A stretch of DNA of 64,000 nt. It comes from an uncultured Mycolicibacterium sp. (GTDB lineage: Bacteria > Actinomycetota > Actinomycetes > Mycobacteriales > Mycobacteriaceae). Position numbers and translations under genes: made by a program. The stretch is from assembly GCF_937941905.1 (NCBI RefSeq), contig NZ_CALDGS010000068.1, positions 62,001 to 126,000 of the forward strand, read 5' to 3'. The notes under the pieces were generated by a model. That model was not told the DNA's origin and searched no databases. It worked only from the letters and a program-made list of their open reading frames with translations. Shown here piece after piece: positions 25,272-32,847 of the stretch; the first letter of the stretch is position 1, and every line of letters begins with the position of its first letter.

Positions 25272-25886
25272 TCAGGACGGGCGGTACCGCTCCGGGACGC
25301 CGGTGTACTCCGGGTTCGGCGGCACCGCCAGCGCGATGCCGATCCGGTTGGTGGCGCCGATGAAGGCCGCGATCGAGATCGCCTCCAGGATCTGGTGATC
25401 GTCGAGGCCGAGCTCGCGCAGGCGGTCGATGTCGGCGTCGGTGAGTTCCTGGGGATGGTTGTTCACCGTCACCGCGAGGTCGGCCAGTGCGTGCTCCCGC
25501 TCGGTCAGCTCCGGCACCTGGCGGTGATCGATCGCCACCCGCTGACCGAAGGACCAGTCCCCGGCGATCTTGCCGAGCTTGTTGGCGTGGTTGGTGTGGC
25601 AGTAGCTGCACCGGTTCTCACCGGAGACCACGGTGGCGATCACCTCGCGCTCACGCGGGCTCAGCCCGCCGCGGCCGTCGGCGCCGAGCAGCGGCAGCAG
25701 ATAGCCGTTGAGCCGCTCCAGGTCCGCCTCGTTGAGCGCCAGCGCGCGAAACCAGTTGGACGTCAGGCCCTCTTCGCGCAACTGTCGGGTGAAGAAGCCT
25801 TTCACCCCGGGGGTGCGGAGTTCGTCGAGTTCGGGTACCCGCAGCCGGGAGATCCGTGCGGCGGTGCGTGTCTCGGTGGTCGTCAT
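25272..25886 (-). CDS. AhpD-like / peroxidase-related CMD-family protein
   Basis: 204 aa. The carboxymuconolactone-decarboxylase/AhpD motif is clear: EREVIATVVSGENRCSYC at about 105-122, with CSYCHTNH giving the redox CxxC and following histidine, and a C-terminal helix with SIAAFIGATNRIGIAL. In this 'peroxidase-related enzyme' subgroup the CxxC may reduce peroxides or act in redox relay. Single gene, 70 bp after the upstream XRE regulator on the same strand, so it could be its target or operon partner. Confidence 0.85.
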   Translation of the reverse strand: MTTTETRTAARISRLRVPELDELRTPGVKGFFTRQLREEGLTSNWFRALALNEADLERLNGYLLPLLGADGRGGLSPREREVIATVVSGENRCSYCHTNHANKLGKIAGDWSFGQRVAIDHRQVPELTEREHALADLAVTVNNHPQELTDADIDRLRELGLDDHQILEAISIAAFIGATNRIGIALAVPPNPEYTGVPERYRPS

Positions 25887-25956
25887 ACCGGCAGCATCCG
25901 CGCCGTCCGGCGGTGCGCCAACCCTTTTCGGAACCCGCGATCCGAACTCCGGCGAC

Positions 25957-26745
25957 TCAGCGCAGCGCGGCGGCGGTCTCGGCGTCGGCCGGCAGGAACG
26001 CCTCGATGCTCAGTTCGGCGGCGGTGAGGTCCAGCGCGGTGCCGAACGTCGTCACCGTGCTCAGAAAGCTCAGCGGCCGCCCGTCCGGTGCGGTGAGCTC
26101 CAGCGGTACCACCACGCCGCCGAGATCCGGCTCCTCGGTCGCGAAACCGCCGGGGTAGTCCTCGATCTCGTCGAGCAGCCGGTACAGCCGCGCCGAACCG
26201 GAGAGCTCGGCCTCGCGGCGCAGCCGGGTGATCAGGTGGTGGCGCCACTGCCCGAGATTGCGGATCCGCGGCGCCAGCCCGTCCGGGTGCAGCGCGATGC
26301 GCAGGGCGTTGGGCCGCTCCAGCAGGTGGGCGGCGACGCCGTCGGTGAGCAGTGCGGCGCCGGCGTTGAGCGCGACGATGTCCCAGTGCCGGTCCACCGC
26401 CAGGCACGGGTACGGCTGGTAGGCGGTCAGCACCCGCCGCACCCCGGCCCGCACCGCCGCCATGTGCGGATCGTCCAGCGGCCGTTCGCCGTACACCGGT
26501 GCCAGGCCGGCCGCGACCAGCATCCGGTTCTGCTCGCGGGGCGGCACGTCGAGCACCCGGCCCAACCGCAGCACCATCGCCCGGCTCGGGCGCGACCGGC
26601 CCGTCTCGACGAAACTGATGTGCCGCGCCGACACCCCGGCCGCGTTGGCGAGCTCGAGTTGGCTCAGGCGGCGGCGCTGCCGCCAGTCGCGCAGCAGGCC
26701 GCCGAAGGCGGGCTGGACACCGGTACCGGGGAACACGCCCTCCAT
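25957..26745 (-). CDS. XRE-family regulator with MmyB-like ligand domain
   Basis: 262 aa. N-terminal helix-turn-helix of Xre/SinR type: LLRDWRQRRRLSQLELANAA, GVSARHISFVETGRSRPS (about 17-54). The C-terminal two-thirds follow the MmyB-like ligand-binding pattern: YPCLAVDRHWDIVALNAGAA, and FATEEPDLGGVVVPLELTAPDG. Members regulate nearby oxidoreductases, often in response to fatty or aromatic compounds. The likely target is the AhpD-like gene just downstream, or the divergent small membrane protein. Ligand unknown. Confidence 0.85.
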   Translation of the reverse strand: MEGVFPGTGVQPAFGGLLRDWRQRRRLSQLELANAAGVSARHISFVETGRSRPSRAMVLRLGRVLDVPPREQNRMLVAAGLAPVYGERPLDDPHMAAVRAGVRRVLTAYQPYPCLAVDRHWDIVALNAGAALLTDGVAAHLLERPNALRIALHPDGLAPRIRNLGQWRHHLITRLRREAELSGSARLYRLLDEIEDYPGGFATEEPDLGGVVVPLELTAPDGRPLSFLSTVTTFGTALDLTAAELSIEAFLPADAETAAALR

Positions 26746-26854
26746 CGTGGCCCGCCGCCCGGCGCCGATCCACTACCCGGCAGGTAATTGCCCCGATGAC
26801 CCGGCCGGGGCAGCGTGGGTACCGGGGAGCGAGGCGGACCGGAAGGAGGATCCC

Positions 26855-27145
26855 ATGACCACGACTCCGACGGTGGTGCCCCGGTGGCTGCGTTTCGTGC
26901 TGGCCGCCGACCGGGCGGGCTCGGCCTGGTACATCGGCGCCGGCTTCTTCTTCGCGCCGGTACTGGTGGTGCTCTCGCCGTGGCCGGTGCTCACCGCCGT
27001 CGCCTGGGTGCTCATCGGGCTGGCCGGGCTGTGGCTGGGCCTGCTCGGGCTGGCGATGGCCACCGGGCTGGCCGTCGTGCTGCGATCGGGGCAGGAGCTC
27101 CCGGAGGGTTACTGGCGGTCGATCATCGACTATCCGGACCGGTGA
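26855..27145 (+). CDS. Small membrane protein with two to three helices
   Basis: 96 aa from ATG 26855, with an excellent AAGGAGGA ribosome site. Hydrophobic segments at about 20-45 and 48-80; the short tail ends PEGYWRSIIDYPDR. Divergent from the XRE regulator, across 109 bp, and ends 1 nt short of the convergent CYP125-type gene. No family recognised. Confidence 0.7.
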   Translation: MTTTPTVVPRWLRFVLAADRAGSAWYIGAGFFFAPVLVVLSPWPVLTAVAWVLIGLAGLWLGLLGLAMATGLAVVLRSGQELPEGYWRSIIDYPDR

Positions 27146-27146
27146 A

Positions 27147-28403
27147 TCACGGTGCCGCAACGGCTCTGGTGGCACCGGTGTAGTCGACCGGCCAGTGCTT
27201 GATGCCGTTGAGCCAGCCCGACCGCAGCCGTTGCGGCGGACCCAGCGGGGTCAGGTCGGGCATGACGTCGGCGATCGCGTTGAAGATCAGCTCGATGGTC
27301 ATCCGGGCCAGGTTCGCCCCGATGCAGTAGTGCGCGCCGGTGCCGCCGAACCCCAGGTGCGGGTTCGGGTCGCGGCGGATGTCGAACCGGAACGGGTCGG
27401 CGAACACCTCCTCGTCGAAGTTGGCCGACCGGTAGCACATCACCACCCGCTGACCGGCCCGGATCGGCACCCCGGACAGTTCGGTGTCGACCAGGGCGGT
27501 GCGCTGGAACGCCGACACCGGGGTGGCCCAGCGCACGATCTCGTCGACGGCGGTGGCGGGGCGCTCCCGCTTGAACAGCTGCCACTGATCGGGGAACTCG
27601 GTGAACGCGATCATCCCGTGGGTGATCGAGTTGCGGGTGGTCTCGTTGCCGGCCACCGCCAGCAGCACCACGAAGAAGCCGAACTCGTCGTCGGAGAGCT
27701 TGTGGCCGTTCACGTCGGCCTGCACCAGCCGGGTGACGAGATCCTCGCCGGGGTCGGCGGCCCGCTCGGCGGCCAGTTGCATGCCGTAGTTGATCAGCTC
27801 CATCGAGGCCGTGATGCCGTCGTGGTGGGCGTATTCCGGGTCCTGGTCGCCCACCATCTCGTTGGACCAGTCGAACAGCTTGCGCCGGTCCTCCAGCGGC
27901 ACGCCCATCAGCCCGGCGATGGCCTGCAGCGGCAGCTCGCAGGCGACCTGTTCGACGAAGTCGCCACTGCCGGCCGCGGCGGCCTCCTCGACGATGCGGT
28001 AGGCGCGCTCGCGCAGGTCTGCGCGCAGCCGTTCCACCGCGCGCGGGGTGAAGGCCCGTGATACGATCTTGCGCAAATGGGTGTGATGCGGGGCATCCAT
28101 GTTCAGCAGCACGAACTTGCCGCGCTCGATCTGTTCGGCACCGGTACCGTCCCGGTAGCGCGGCAGCGCCGTGTTGGCCTGGCTGGAGAACACGTCGCTG
28201 CGCAGCGACACCTCGCGCACGTCCCGGTGTCGGGTGACGACCCAGTACCCGTCGTCGTCGAATCCGCCCACCCCCGGCGGTTGGGGGTTCCACCAGACCG
28301 GTGCGGTCCGGCGCAGTTCGGCGAGCTCCTCGATCGGCATCCGCTCGGCCCACAGGTCGGGGTCGGTGAAGTCGAATCCGGGGGGAAGGTTCGGGGTGGC
28401 CAT
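27147..28403 (-). CDS. Cytochrome P450 CYP125-type (sterol 26-monooxygenase-like)
   Basis: 418 aa. The sequence follows M. tuberculosis CYP125A1 closely as I remember it: NLPPGFDFTDPDLWAERMP at the start, FVLLNMDAPHHTHLRKIVSR, SGDFVEQVACELPLQAIAG, the I-helix LLAVAGNETTRNSIT, ExxR in DEIVRWATPV, and the heme loop GFGGTGAHYCIGANLAR (Cys about residue 360). CYP125 oxidises the terminal carbon of the cholesterol/cholestenone side chain, opening its beta-oxidation. It stands alone here, without the usual KstR-box upstream and without the igr or fadA5 neighbours, so it may be a paralogue of the canonical cyp125. Confidence 0.87.
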   Translation of the reverse strand: MATPNLPPGFDFTDPDLWAERMPIEELAELRRTAPVWWNPQPPGVGGFDDDGYWVVTRHRDVREVSLRSDVFSSQANTALPRYRDGTGAEQIERGKFVLLNMDAPHHTHLRKIVSRAFTPRAVERLRADLRERAYRIVEEAAAAGSGDFVEQVACELPLQAIAGLMGVPLEDRRKLFDWSNEMVGDQDPEYAHHDGITASMELINYGMQLAAERAADPGEDLVTRLVQADVNGHKLSDDEFGFFVVLLAVAGNETTRNSITHGMIAFTEFPDQWQLFKRERPATAVDEIVRWATPVSAFQRTALVDTELSGVPIRAGQRVVMCYRSANFDEEVFADPFRFDIRRDPNPHLGFGGTGAHYCIGANLARMTIELIFNAIADVMPDLTPLGPPQRLRSGWLNGIKHWPVDYTGATRAVAAP

Positions 28404-28577
28404 GGGTGGAGCACTCCTCGCGTCGACGTGCTGTGCGACCCGCCTACGGCATTGCTACACCACCGCGGCCGTCGGCGGTGGCAGGTTCGCCGAAACGGCA
28501 CCCGGGATGTAACGCCGGCCACCGTGGTGCGAAACACCTCATGAATGGCAGCACGAGAGTTCGGAAGAGGGACTGAG

Positions 28578-29066
28578 GTGAGACGAATTGCCGCGAGTCG
28601 TTCGCTGACCGGTGTGGCCGCCGCGCTGCTGGGCGCCTTCGGCGCGGGGCTGATCTGGGCGTCGGCGGCGGTCGCACAGCCGGCGCCGGTCGAGCCCGTG
28701 CCGGTGCCCGCGCCCGTTGGGCCGGCCCCGGTCGACGGGACGACCGTCCAGGCCGCCAACGCGGTGCCCGCGCCCGCCCCGGCGCCCGGTGCGCCCGCCG
28801 CGGTGCCGGTCTCGAGCGCCGATCCGGCCGCCACCCCGCCGGAGGGGGTGCCGCACCTGCCCAGCCCGGACAACCTCCCGCCGGGCACCTCGCTACAGCC
28901 GACCGAGCCGCCCACCAGCCGCGGGCTGGCCTACCTGCGCGAGCTGTGGCACGCCGTGCAGACCCAGGAGATCAGCGGCCGCGACGCCCTGCTGCTGCTG
29001 ACCCAGCGTCCGCTCGACGACGGGCTGCCGCCCGCCCCGCCGCCGGCCCCCGCCCCGGCGCCCTAG
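28578..29066 (+). CDS. Secreted proline/alanine-rich protein
   Basis: 162 aa from GTG 28578; the upstream in-frame ATG at 28545 would hide the signal peptide. A signal sequence (RRIAASRSLTGVAAALLGAF, ending near VAQ, about 34) leads into a PAPVEPVPVPAPV-type low-complexity stretch. A conserved-looking helix RGLAYLRELWHAVQTQEISG (about 116-135) and a Pro-rich tail follow. Probably a cell-wall-associated or secreted protein of unknown function. Confidence 0.65.
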   Translation: MRRIAASRSLTGVAAALLGAFGAGLIWASAAVAQPAPVEPVPVPAPVGPAPVDGTTVQAANAVPAPAPAPGAPAAVPVSSADPAATPPEGVPHLPSPDNLPPGTSLQPTEPPTSRGLAYLRELWHAVQTQEISGRDALLLLTQRPLDDGLPPAPPPAPAPAP

Positions 29067-29070
29067 CCGG

Positions 29071-29406
29071 TCAGGCGGTCGGCGGGCCGGTCCCGCCCAC
29101 GGTGGCACGCAGCTCGTCGAGCTTGGCCTCGATGCGTTCGAGATCCTCGGCATCGACCCGGAAGAGCCAGTGTTTGGCGCCGAGGAGCAACACCGCCTGG
29201 AACACCAGTTGCAGCCACTCGCTCTGCCAGTTCTCGAACGTGGCGGCGAAGAACTCGGGCAGGAACCCGCTCCACTCGAAGGCCCGACCGTGCAGGTGCT
29301 GGTTGCCGGTGAACTCGGCGAGCTGGGTGAGGAACTGGCCCAGCCACGATCCGGCGAACAGCAGCAGCAACAGATAGACGGCGCCCCAGCGGCGGAAATG
29401 CCTCAT
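29071..29406 (-). CDS. DUF6766-type small membrane protein
   Basis: 111 aa from ATG 29406. An N-terminal helix (YLLLLLFAGSWLGQFL) and a second hydrophobic helix (LQLVFQAVLLLGAKHWLF) flank an amphipathic loop with EWSGFLPEFFAATFENWQSE. This WxxQ...FxxAxxENWxSE pattern matches the actinobacterial DUF6766 family as I know it. A charged C-terminal helix follows. It is convergent with the secreted proline-rich protein, 4 nt apart. Role unknown. Confidence 0.7.
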   Translation of the reverse strand: MRHFRRWGAVYLLLLLFAGSWLGQFLTQLAEFTGNQHLHGRAFEWSGFLPEFFAATFENWQSEWLQLVFQAVLLLGAKHWLFRVDAEDLERIEAKLDELRATVGGTGPPTA

Positions 29407-29459
29407 GACAGCGGCAGTACCACCGCGGGGCGCCGTCAAACGCGGTCCGGCCCCCGGTT

Positions 29460-30590
29460 TCAGGCCGAGGCGGCCTCGTTGAGCTCGTTGAGCCGGTTGG
29501 TGGCCTCGAGGTATTCCTGCACCCAGCGCTCGATCACCGTCGAGGTCTTCTCCACCTTGTTGAACTGGCCGACCACCTGGCCGATCGGGTTGAACGCCAC
29601 GTCGACCGACTCGTTCGGGAACTTGTGGGTGGCCGCCACCGCCATGCCGGACACCATGTACTGCAGCGGCATGCCCAGCGGCTTGGGGTTCTCCGGCTGC
29701 TCCCACGCCTCGGTCCAGGCGTTGCGCAGCATCCGGGCCGGCTTGCCGGTGAACGACCGGCTGCGCACGGTGTCCTTGCTGGTGGCCTTGATGTAGGCCT
29801 GGTGCTGCACCGGGGTGTTCTCCGACTCCTCGACCATCACCCACTGCGAGCCGGTCCAGGCGCCCTGCGCGCCGAGCGCGAGTGCGGCGGCGATCTGCTC
29901 ACCGCTGCCGATGCCGCCGGCGGCCAGCACCGGCACCGGCGCGACCGCCTTGACCACCTGCGGCCACAGCACGATCGAGCCGATCTCGCCGCAGTGGCCG
30001 CCGGCCTCACCGCCCTGGGCGACGATGATGTCCACCCCCGCCGCGGCGTGCTTGCGGGCCTGGTCCGGCGAGCCGCACAGCGCGGCGACCTTGCGGCCGG
30101 CCTGGTGGATGCGCTCGATCATGTCGGCCGGCGGGGTGCCCAGCGCGTTGGCGATCAGGGTGCACTTTTCGTGCTGCAGCGCCACCTCGACCTGCGGGGT
30201 GGCGGTCGCCTCGGTCCAGCCCAGCAGCTGCAGCGCGTTGTCGTCGAGCCCGTCGGTGGGCACGCCGTGGTCGGCCAGCAGCTTCTTGGCGAACTCCAGG
30301 TGCTCCTGGGGCACCATCGAGTTCAGCATCGCCTTGAGCTCGTCGGCCGACATGTTGGCGTCCATGCCCTCGTACTTGTTCGGCAGCACGATGTCCACCC
30401 CGTACGGCCGGTCACCGATGTGCTCGTCGATCCACTTCAGCTCGATCTCGAGCTGCTCGGGGGTGAAGCCGACCGCGCCGAGCACACCGAAGCCGCCCGC
30501 CTTGCCGACCGCGACCACCACGTCGCGACAGTGGGTGAACGCGAAGATGGGGTATTCGATGCCGAGCATGTCGCAGACGGGGGTGTGCAT
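29460..30590 (-). CDS. Nitronate-monooxygenase-family flavoprotein, KstR-box gene
   Basis: 376 aa from ATG 30590 (MHTPVCDMLG). TIM-barrel NMO/2-nitropropane-dioxygenase family: PIFAFTHCRDVVVAVGKAGG near the start, AQGGEAGGHCGEIG (about 207-220), and the FMN phosphate loop VLAAGGIGSGEQIAAALALGA. In actinobacterial lipid catabolism NMO-like proteins such as IpdC act as NADH-dependent enoyl or dienoyl reductases rather than nitronate oxidases. A KstR-type operator lies 36 bp upstream of the start, which supports a role in steroid or fatty-acid breakdown. Length is nearer to Rv1533-type proteins than to IpdC. Substrate inferred only. Confidence 0.83.
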   Translation of the reverse strand: MHTPVCDMLGIEYPIFAFTHCRDVVVAVGKAGGFGVLGAVGFTPEQLEIELKWIDEHIGDRPYGVDIVLPNKYEGMDANMSADELKAMLNSMVPQEHLEFAKKLLADHGVPTDGLDDNALQLLGWTEATATPQVEVALQHEKCTLIANALGTPPADMIERIHQAGRKVAALCGSPDQARKHAAAGVDIIVAQGGEAGGHCGEIGSIVLWPQVVKAVAPVPVLAAGGIGSGEQIAAALALGAQGAWTGSQWVMVEESENTPVQHQAYIKATSKDTVRSRSFTGKPARMLRNAWTEAWEQPENPKPLGMPLQYMVSGMAVAATHKFPNESVDVAFNPIGQVVGQFNKVEKTSTVIERWVQEYLEATNRLNELNEAASA

Positions 30591-30625
30591 ACCTGAGCTC
30601 CTCAAACCGGGGACAATTGCCGAAT

Positions 30626-30639
30626 TGAAACGTGTTCTA
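30626..30639. promoter_or_regulatory. KstR-type operator before NMO-like gene
   Basis: TGAAACGTGTTCTA matches TnnAACnnGTTnnA at all eight fixed positions; the flanking AGTTTA is also typical. It lies 36 bp upstream of the minus-strand start at 30590, in a clearly A+T-rich patch. Known: KstR is a TetR repressor released by cholesterol-derived CoA thioesters. Inference: the NMO-like gene is KstR-controlled. Confidence 0.75.
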
Positions 30640-30710
30640 GTTTAGTACGCGGGCCGGGTCGCCGGGCCGGGTCCGGCGCAACCGTCGGCGCGTCGTGCTT
30701 CGATGGCCCC

Positions 30711-31436
30711 ATGGGGGTCGAGTTGTCCATGCCGGATTCGGTGGCCGAGATCGCCGCCGGCCCGCGGGGTGCCCGTATCGGTGCGTTCTTCGACCTGGAC
30801 GGCACGCTCGTGCACGGCATCACCGCAGCCGCGCACGCCGGCCACCGGATCCGCAACCGGCAGTCCTCGCTGGGCGAGGTGCTCGGCGTCGTCGAGGCCG
30901 CCGCGCGCTACCGGCTGGGCCGGGTGCGGTTCGCGCCGCTGATCGAACGCGCCGCCGGCTACCTGCGCGGCGAGTCGCTGGCCGAACTGCAGGCGCTGGG
31001 GGAGCGGTTGTTCGCCGAGCGCCTCGCGGCCCGGGTGTACCCGCTGATGCGCCAGGTGGTACGGGCCCACCAGGAGTGCGGCCACACCGTGGTGCTGAGC
31101 TCGTCGGCGCTGGCCATCCACGCCGAACCGGTGGCCCGTCACCTCGGCATCGAGCATGTGCTGTGCAACCACTTCGAGGTCGACGAGCGGGGCCGGCTCA
31201 CCGGGGCCATCGCCCGCCCGGTGCTGTGGGGCCGGCAGAAGGCCGCCGCGGTGCAGCGGTTCTGCGCCGAGCGCGGTGTCGACCTGGCCGAGAGCTACTT
31301 CTACGCCGACGGCGACGAGGACACCCCGCTGATGACGCTGGTGGGGCGGCCGCGCCCGGTCAACCCGCGGCCCCGGCTCGCCGCCACCGCCGCCGAGCGG
31401 GGCTGGCCGGTGCTGCGCGTCGGCCGCCCCCGGTAG
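30711..31436 (+). CDS. HAD-IB family phosphatase
   Basis: 241 aa. HAD motif I is FFDLDGTLV (nucleophile Asp28), motif II VVLSSSAL, motif III lysine in GRQKAAAVQRF and motif IV SYFYADGDEDTPLM. This is the IB subfamily related to phosphoserine phosphatase, which in mycobacteria also appears fused to acyltransferases (PlsC). Stand-alone members act on phospholipid or amino-acid phosphates; the true substrate here is unknown. Divergent from the NMO gene, across the KstR site. Confidence 0.85.
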   Translation: MGVELSMPDSVAEIAAGPRGARIGAFFDLDGTLVHGITAAAHAGHRIRNRQSSLGEVLGVVEAAARYRLGRVRFAPLIERAAGYLRGESLAELQALGERLFAERLAARVYPLMRQVVRAHQECGHTVVLSSSALAIHAEPVARHLGIEHVLCNHFEVDERGRLTGAIARPVLWGRQKAAAVQRFCAERGVDLAESYFYADGDEDTPLMTLVGRPRPVNPRPRLAATAAERGWPVLRVGRPR

Positions 31437-31533
31437 TCGCCGCGGCGGGCGCGGGGGTTTGTCGCGGCGCCGTCGTGGGTACTGGTCGGTCAAGATCGCG
31501 CAACGCGGTCGGGCCGAACATGAGGAGAACGAC

Positions 31534-31881
31534 GTGACGCTTCGACGGATCCTGCTTGCGCTGGGTGGCATCGCCCTGCTGGTCGCGGTCATCGGACTGC
31601 TGGTGCCGGTGTCGGTGCGCGCCGACGACGGCGCGTCCATCGGGTGCGGCAACGCCGTCGTCGCCGACACCTCGGCCGCTCAGCAGGCCAACGACCGATC
31701 GGTGGCCGGCATCCCGATCCTCAACGAGCTGGTGCCGCACGACGACTACGTCGCGATGTGCGACGCGGCCGTCTCGTCGCGCCGCTCCTGGACCATCCCG
31801 GTGGCGGTGCTGGGCGGACTGGTGCTCGTCGGTGCGTTGTTCGTGCCGGACCGGCGGCTGTCGGCATCCGGCACCCGATAG
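31534..31881 (+). CDS. Membrane protein with two helices and external cysteines
   Basis: 115 aa from GTG 31534 with GAGGAG site at 31522. Helix 1 (ILLALGGIALLVAVIGLLVP), an outer loop of about 50 residues with two cysteines (GCGNAVVAD and AMCDAAVSS, possibly a disulfide), then helix 2 (IPVAVLGGLVLVGALFVP). 36 nt upstream of the STAS gene and probably co-transcribed with it. Could be a sensor for the STAS/anti-sigma pair; no homologue recognised. Confidence 0.65.
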   Translation: MTLRRILLALGGIALLVAVIGLLVPVSVRADDGASIGCGNAVVADTSAAQQANDRSVAGIPILNELVPHDDYVAMCDAAVSSRRSWTIPVAVLGGLVLVGALFVPDRRLSASGTR

Positions 31882-31917
31882 CGACCGTCCCGGCGACAGA
31901 CATCCAGGAGGAACCCC

Positions 31918-32307
31918 TTGCCCAACGTGAACGCCCCTAACCCGAACCTGCCCAACCCGAACGCCGACTGCGTGGTCACCGAACGCTGGGAGTCCGGTGA
32001 CGTCGCGGTGGTGAGCGCCACCGGTGTGGTCGACATGCTCAGCGCTCCGCAACTGGACCGGGCCATCCGGTCGGCACTGGCCCGGGGTGCGGTCCGGGTG
32101 GTGGTCGACTTCACCGGGGTGGAGTTCCTCGCCTCGGCCGGGATGGGCGTGCTGGTCGCCATCCACGACGAGGCCGCCCCGCAGGCCGTGCTGGCCGTGG
32201 TCGCCGACGGCCCGGCCACCAGTCGGCCGCTCAAGCTGGTCGGCATCGCCGACATCATCCCGCTCTACGCCACCCTCGACGAGGCGTTGCGGCCGTCGAA
32301 TGCCTGA
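31918..32307 (+). CDS. STAS-domain anti-sigma factor antagonist
   Basis: 129 aa; TTG start with GGAGGAA site. After an Asn/Pro-rich leader the STAS fold has VVSATGVVDMLSAPQLDRAI and VVVDFTGVEFLASAGMGVLV (about 63-82). The Ser in FLASAGMGVL is the residue phosphorylated by the partner kinase in SpoIIAA/RsbV systems. Overlaps the downstream kinase-like gene by 8 nt. Inference: partner-switching control of an alternative sigma factor, with the kinase as anti-sigma factor. Confidence 0.87.
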   Translation: MPNVNAPNPNLPNPNADCVVTERWESGDVAVVSATGVVDMLSAPQLDRAIRSALARGAVRVVVDFTGVEFLASAGMGVLVAIHDEAAPQAVLAVVADGPATSRPLKLVGIADIIPLYATLDEALRPSNA

Positions 32308-32797
32308 ACCCGGCGTAGGACACCCCGACCCCGGGCACTCCGGGTTTGCCATGATCGAACCAGCATCCGCCGCCGGGGCCGTCGACGCCGAGCGCTTCGA
32401 GCGCACCGGCATCCCGGCCGACGCGCTCCGTGTCGCGCGGATCCGCGAGGACTTCGCCCGGTGGATCGCCGCCCGCTTCGATCTCGATCCGATCCGCGCC
32501 AGCGATCTGATCCTCGCCCTCAACGAGGCGATGGCGAACGTCGCCGAATTCGCCTACCGCGGTGCGGCCGTACCCGGGCCGATGGACGTGCGCGCCGAGC
32601 TCCGTGACGGCACACTCGCCGTCACCGTGGCCGACCGCGGCAGCTGGCGGGTGCCCGACCCACAGCCGCGCAACCGGCTGCGCGGCCGCGGCATCCCGCT
32701 CATCCACGCGCTGGCCGACCGGGCCGGCATCGAGACCGGCCACGAGGGCACCACGGTCCGGATGGAGTGGACCGGCGTCGAACCGGCCCGGAACTGA
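32300..32797 (+). CDS. Anti-sigma regulatory factor, RsbW-like GHKL kinase
   Basis: 165 aa from ATG 32300 (overlapping the STAS gene); ATG 32351 is an alternative start. The GHKL ATP-binding motifs are visible: N-box LILALNEAMANVAEFAYRG (about 75-93), G1-like VTVADRGSWRVP and G2-like RGRGIPLIHALADRAG. Such proteins bind a sigma factor and phosphorylate the STAS partner. No sigma gene lies in the window, so the target is encoded elsewhere. The 3' end touches the KstR box of the next gene. Confidence 0.85.
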   Translation: MPEPGVGHPDPGHSGFAMIEPASAAGAVDAERFERTGIPADALRVARIREDFARWIAARFDLDPIRASDLILALNEAMANVAEFAYRGAAVPGPMDVRAELRDGTLAVTVADRGSWRVPDPQPRNRLRGRGIPLIHALADRAGIETGHEGTTVRMEWTGVEPARN

Positions 32798-32808
32798 AAC
32801 CTGTTCCA
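32795..32808. promoter_or_regulatory. KstR-type operator before DapB-like gene
   Basis: TGAAACCTGTTCCA fits TnnAACnnGTTnnA at all fixed positions. It begins at the last codon of the anti-sigma gene and ends 39 bp upstream of the ATG at 32848. The partial overlap with the upstream coding region shows the site has been placed in a very short promoter. Confidence 0.7.
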
Positions 32809-32847
32809 ATACCCTTCCCGGTGATCGGTGACATCGAGGAGGACCGC

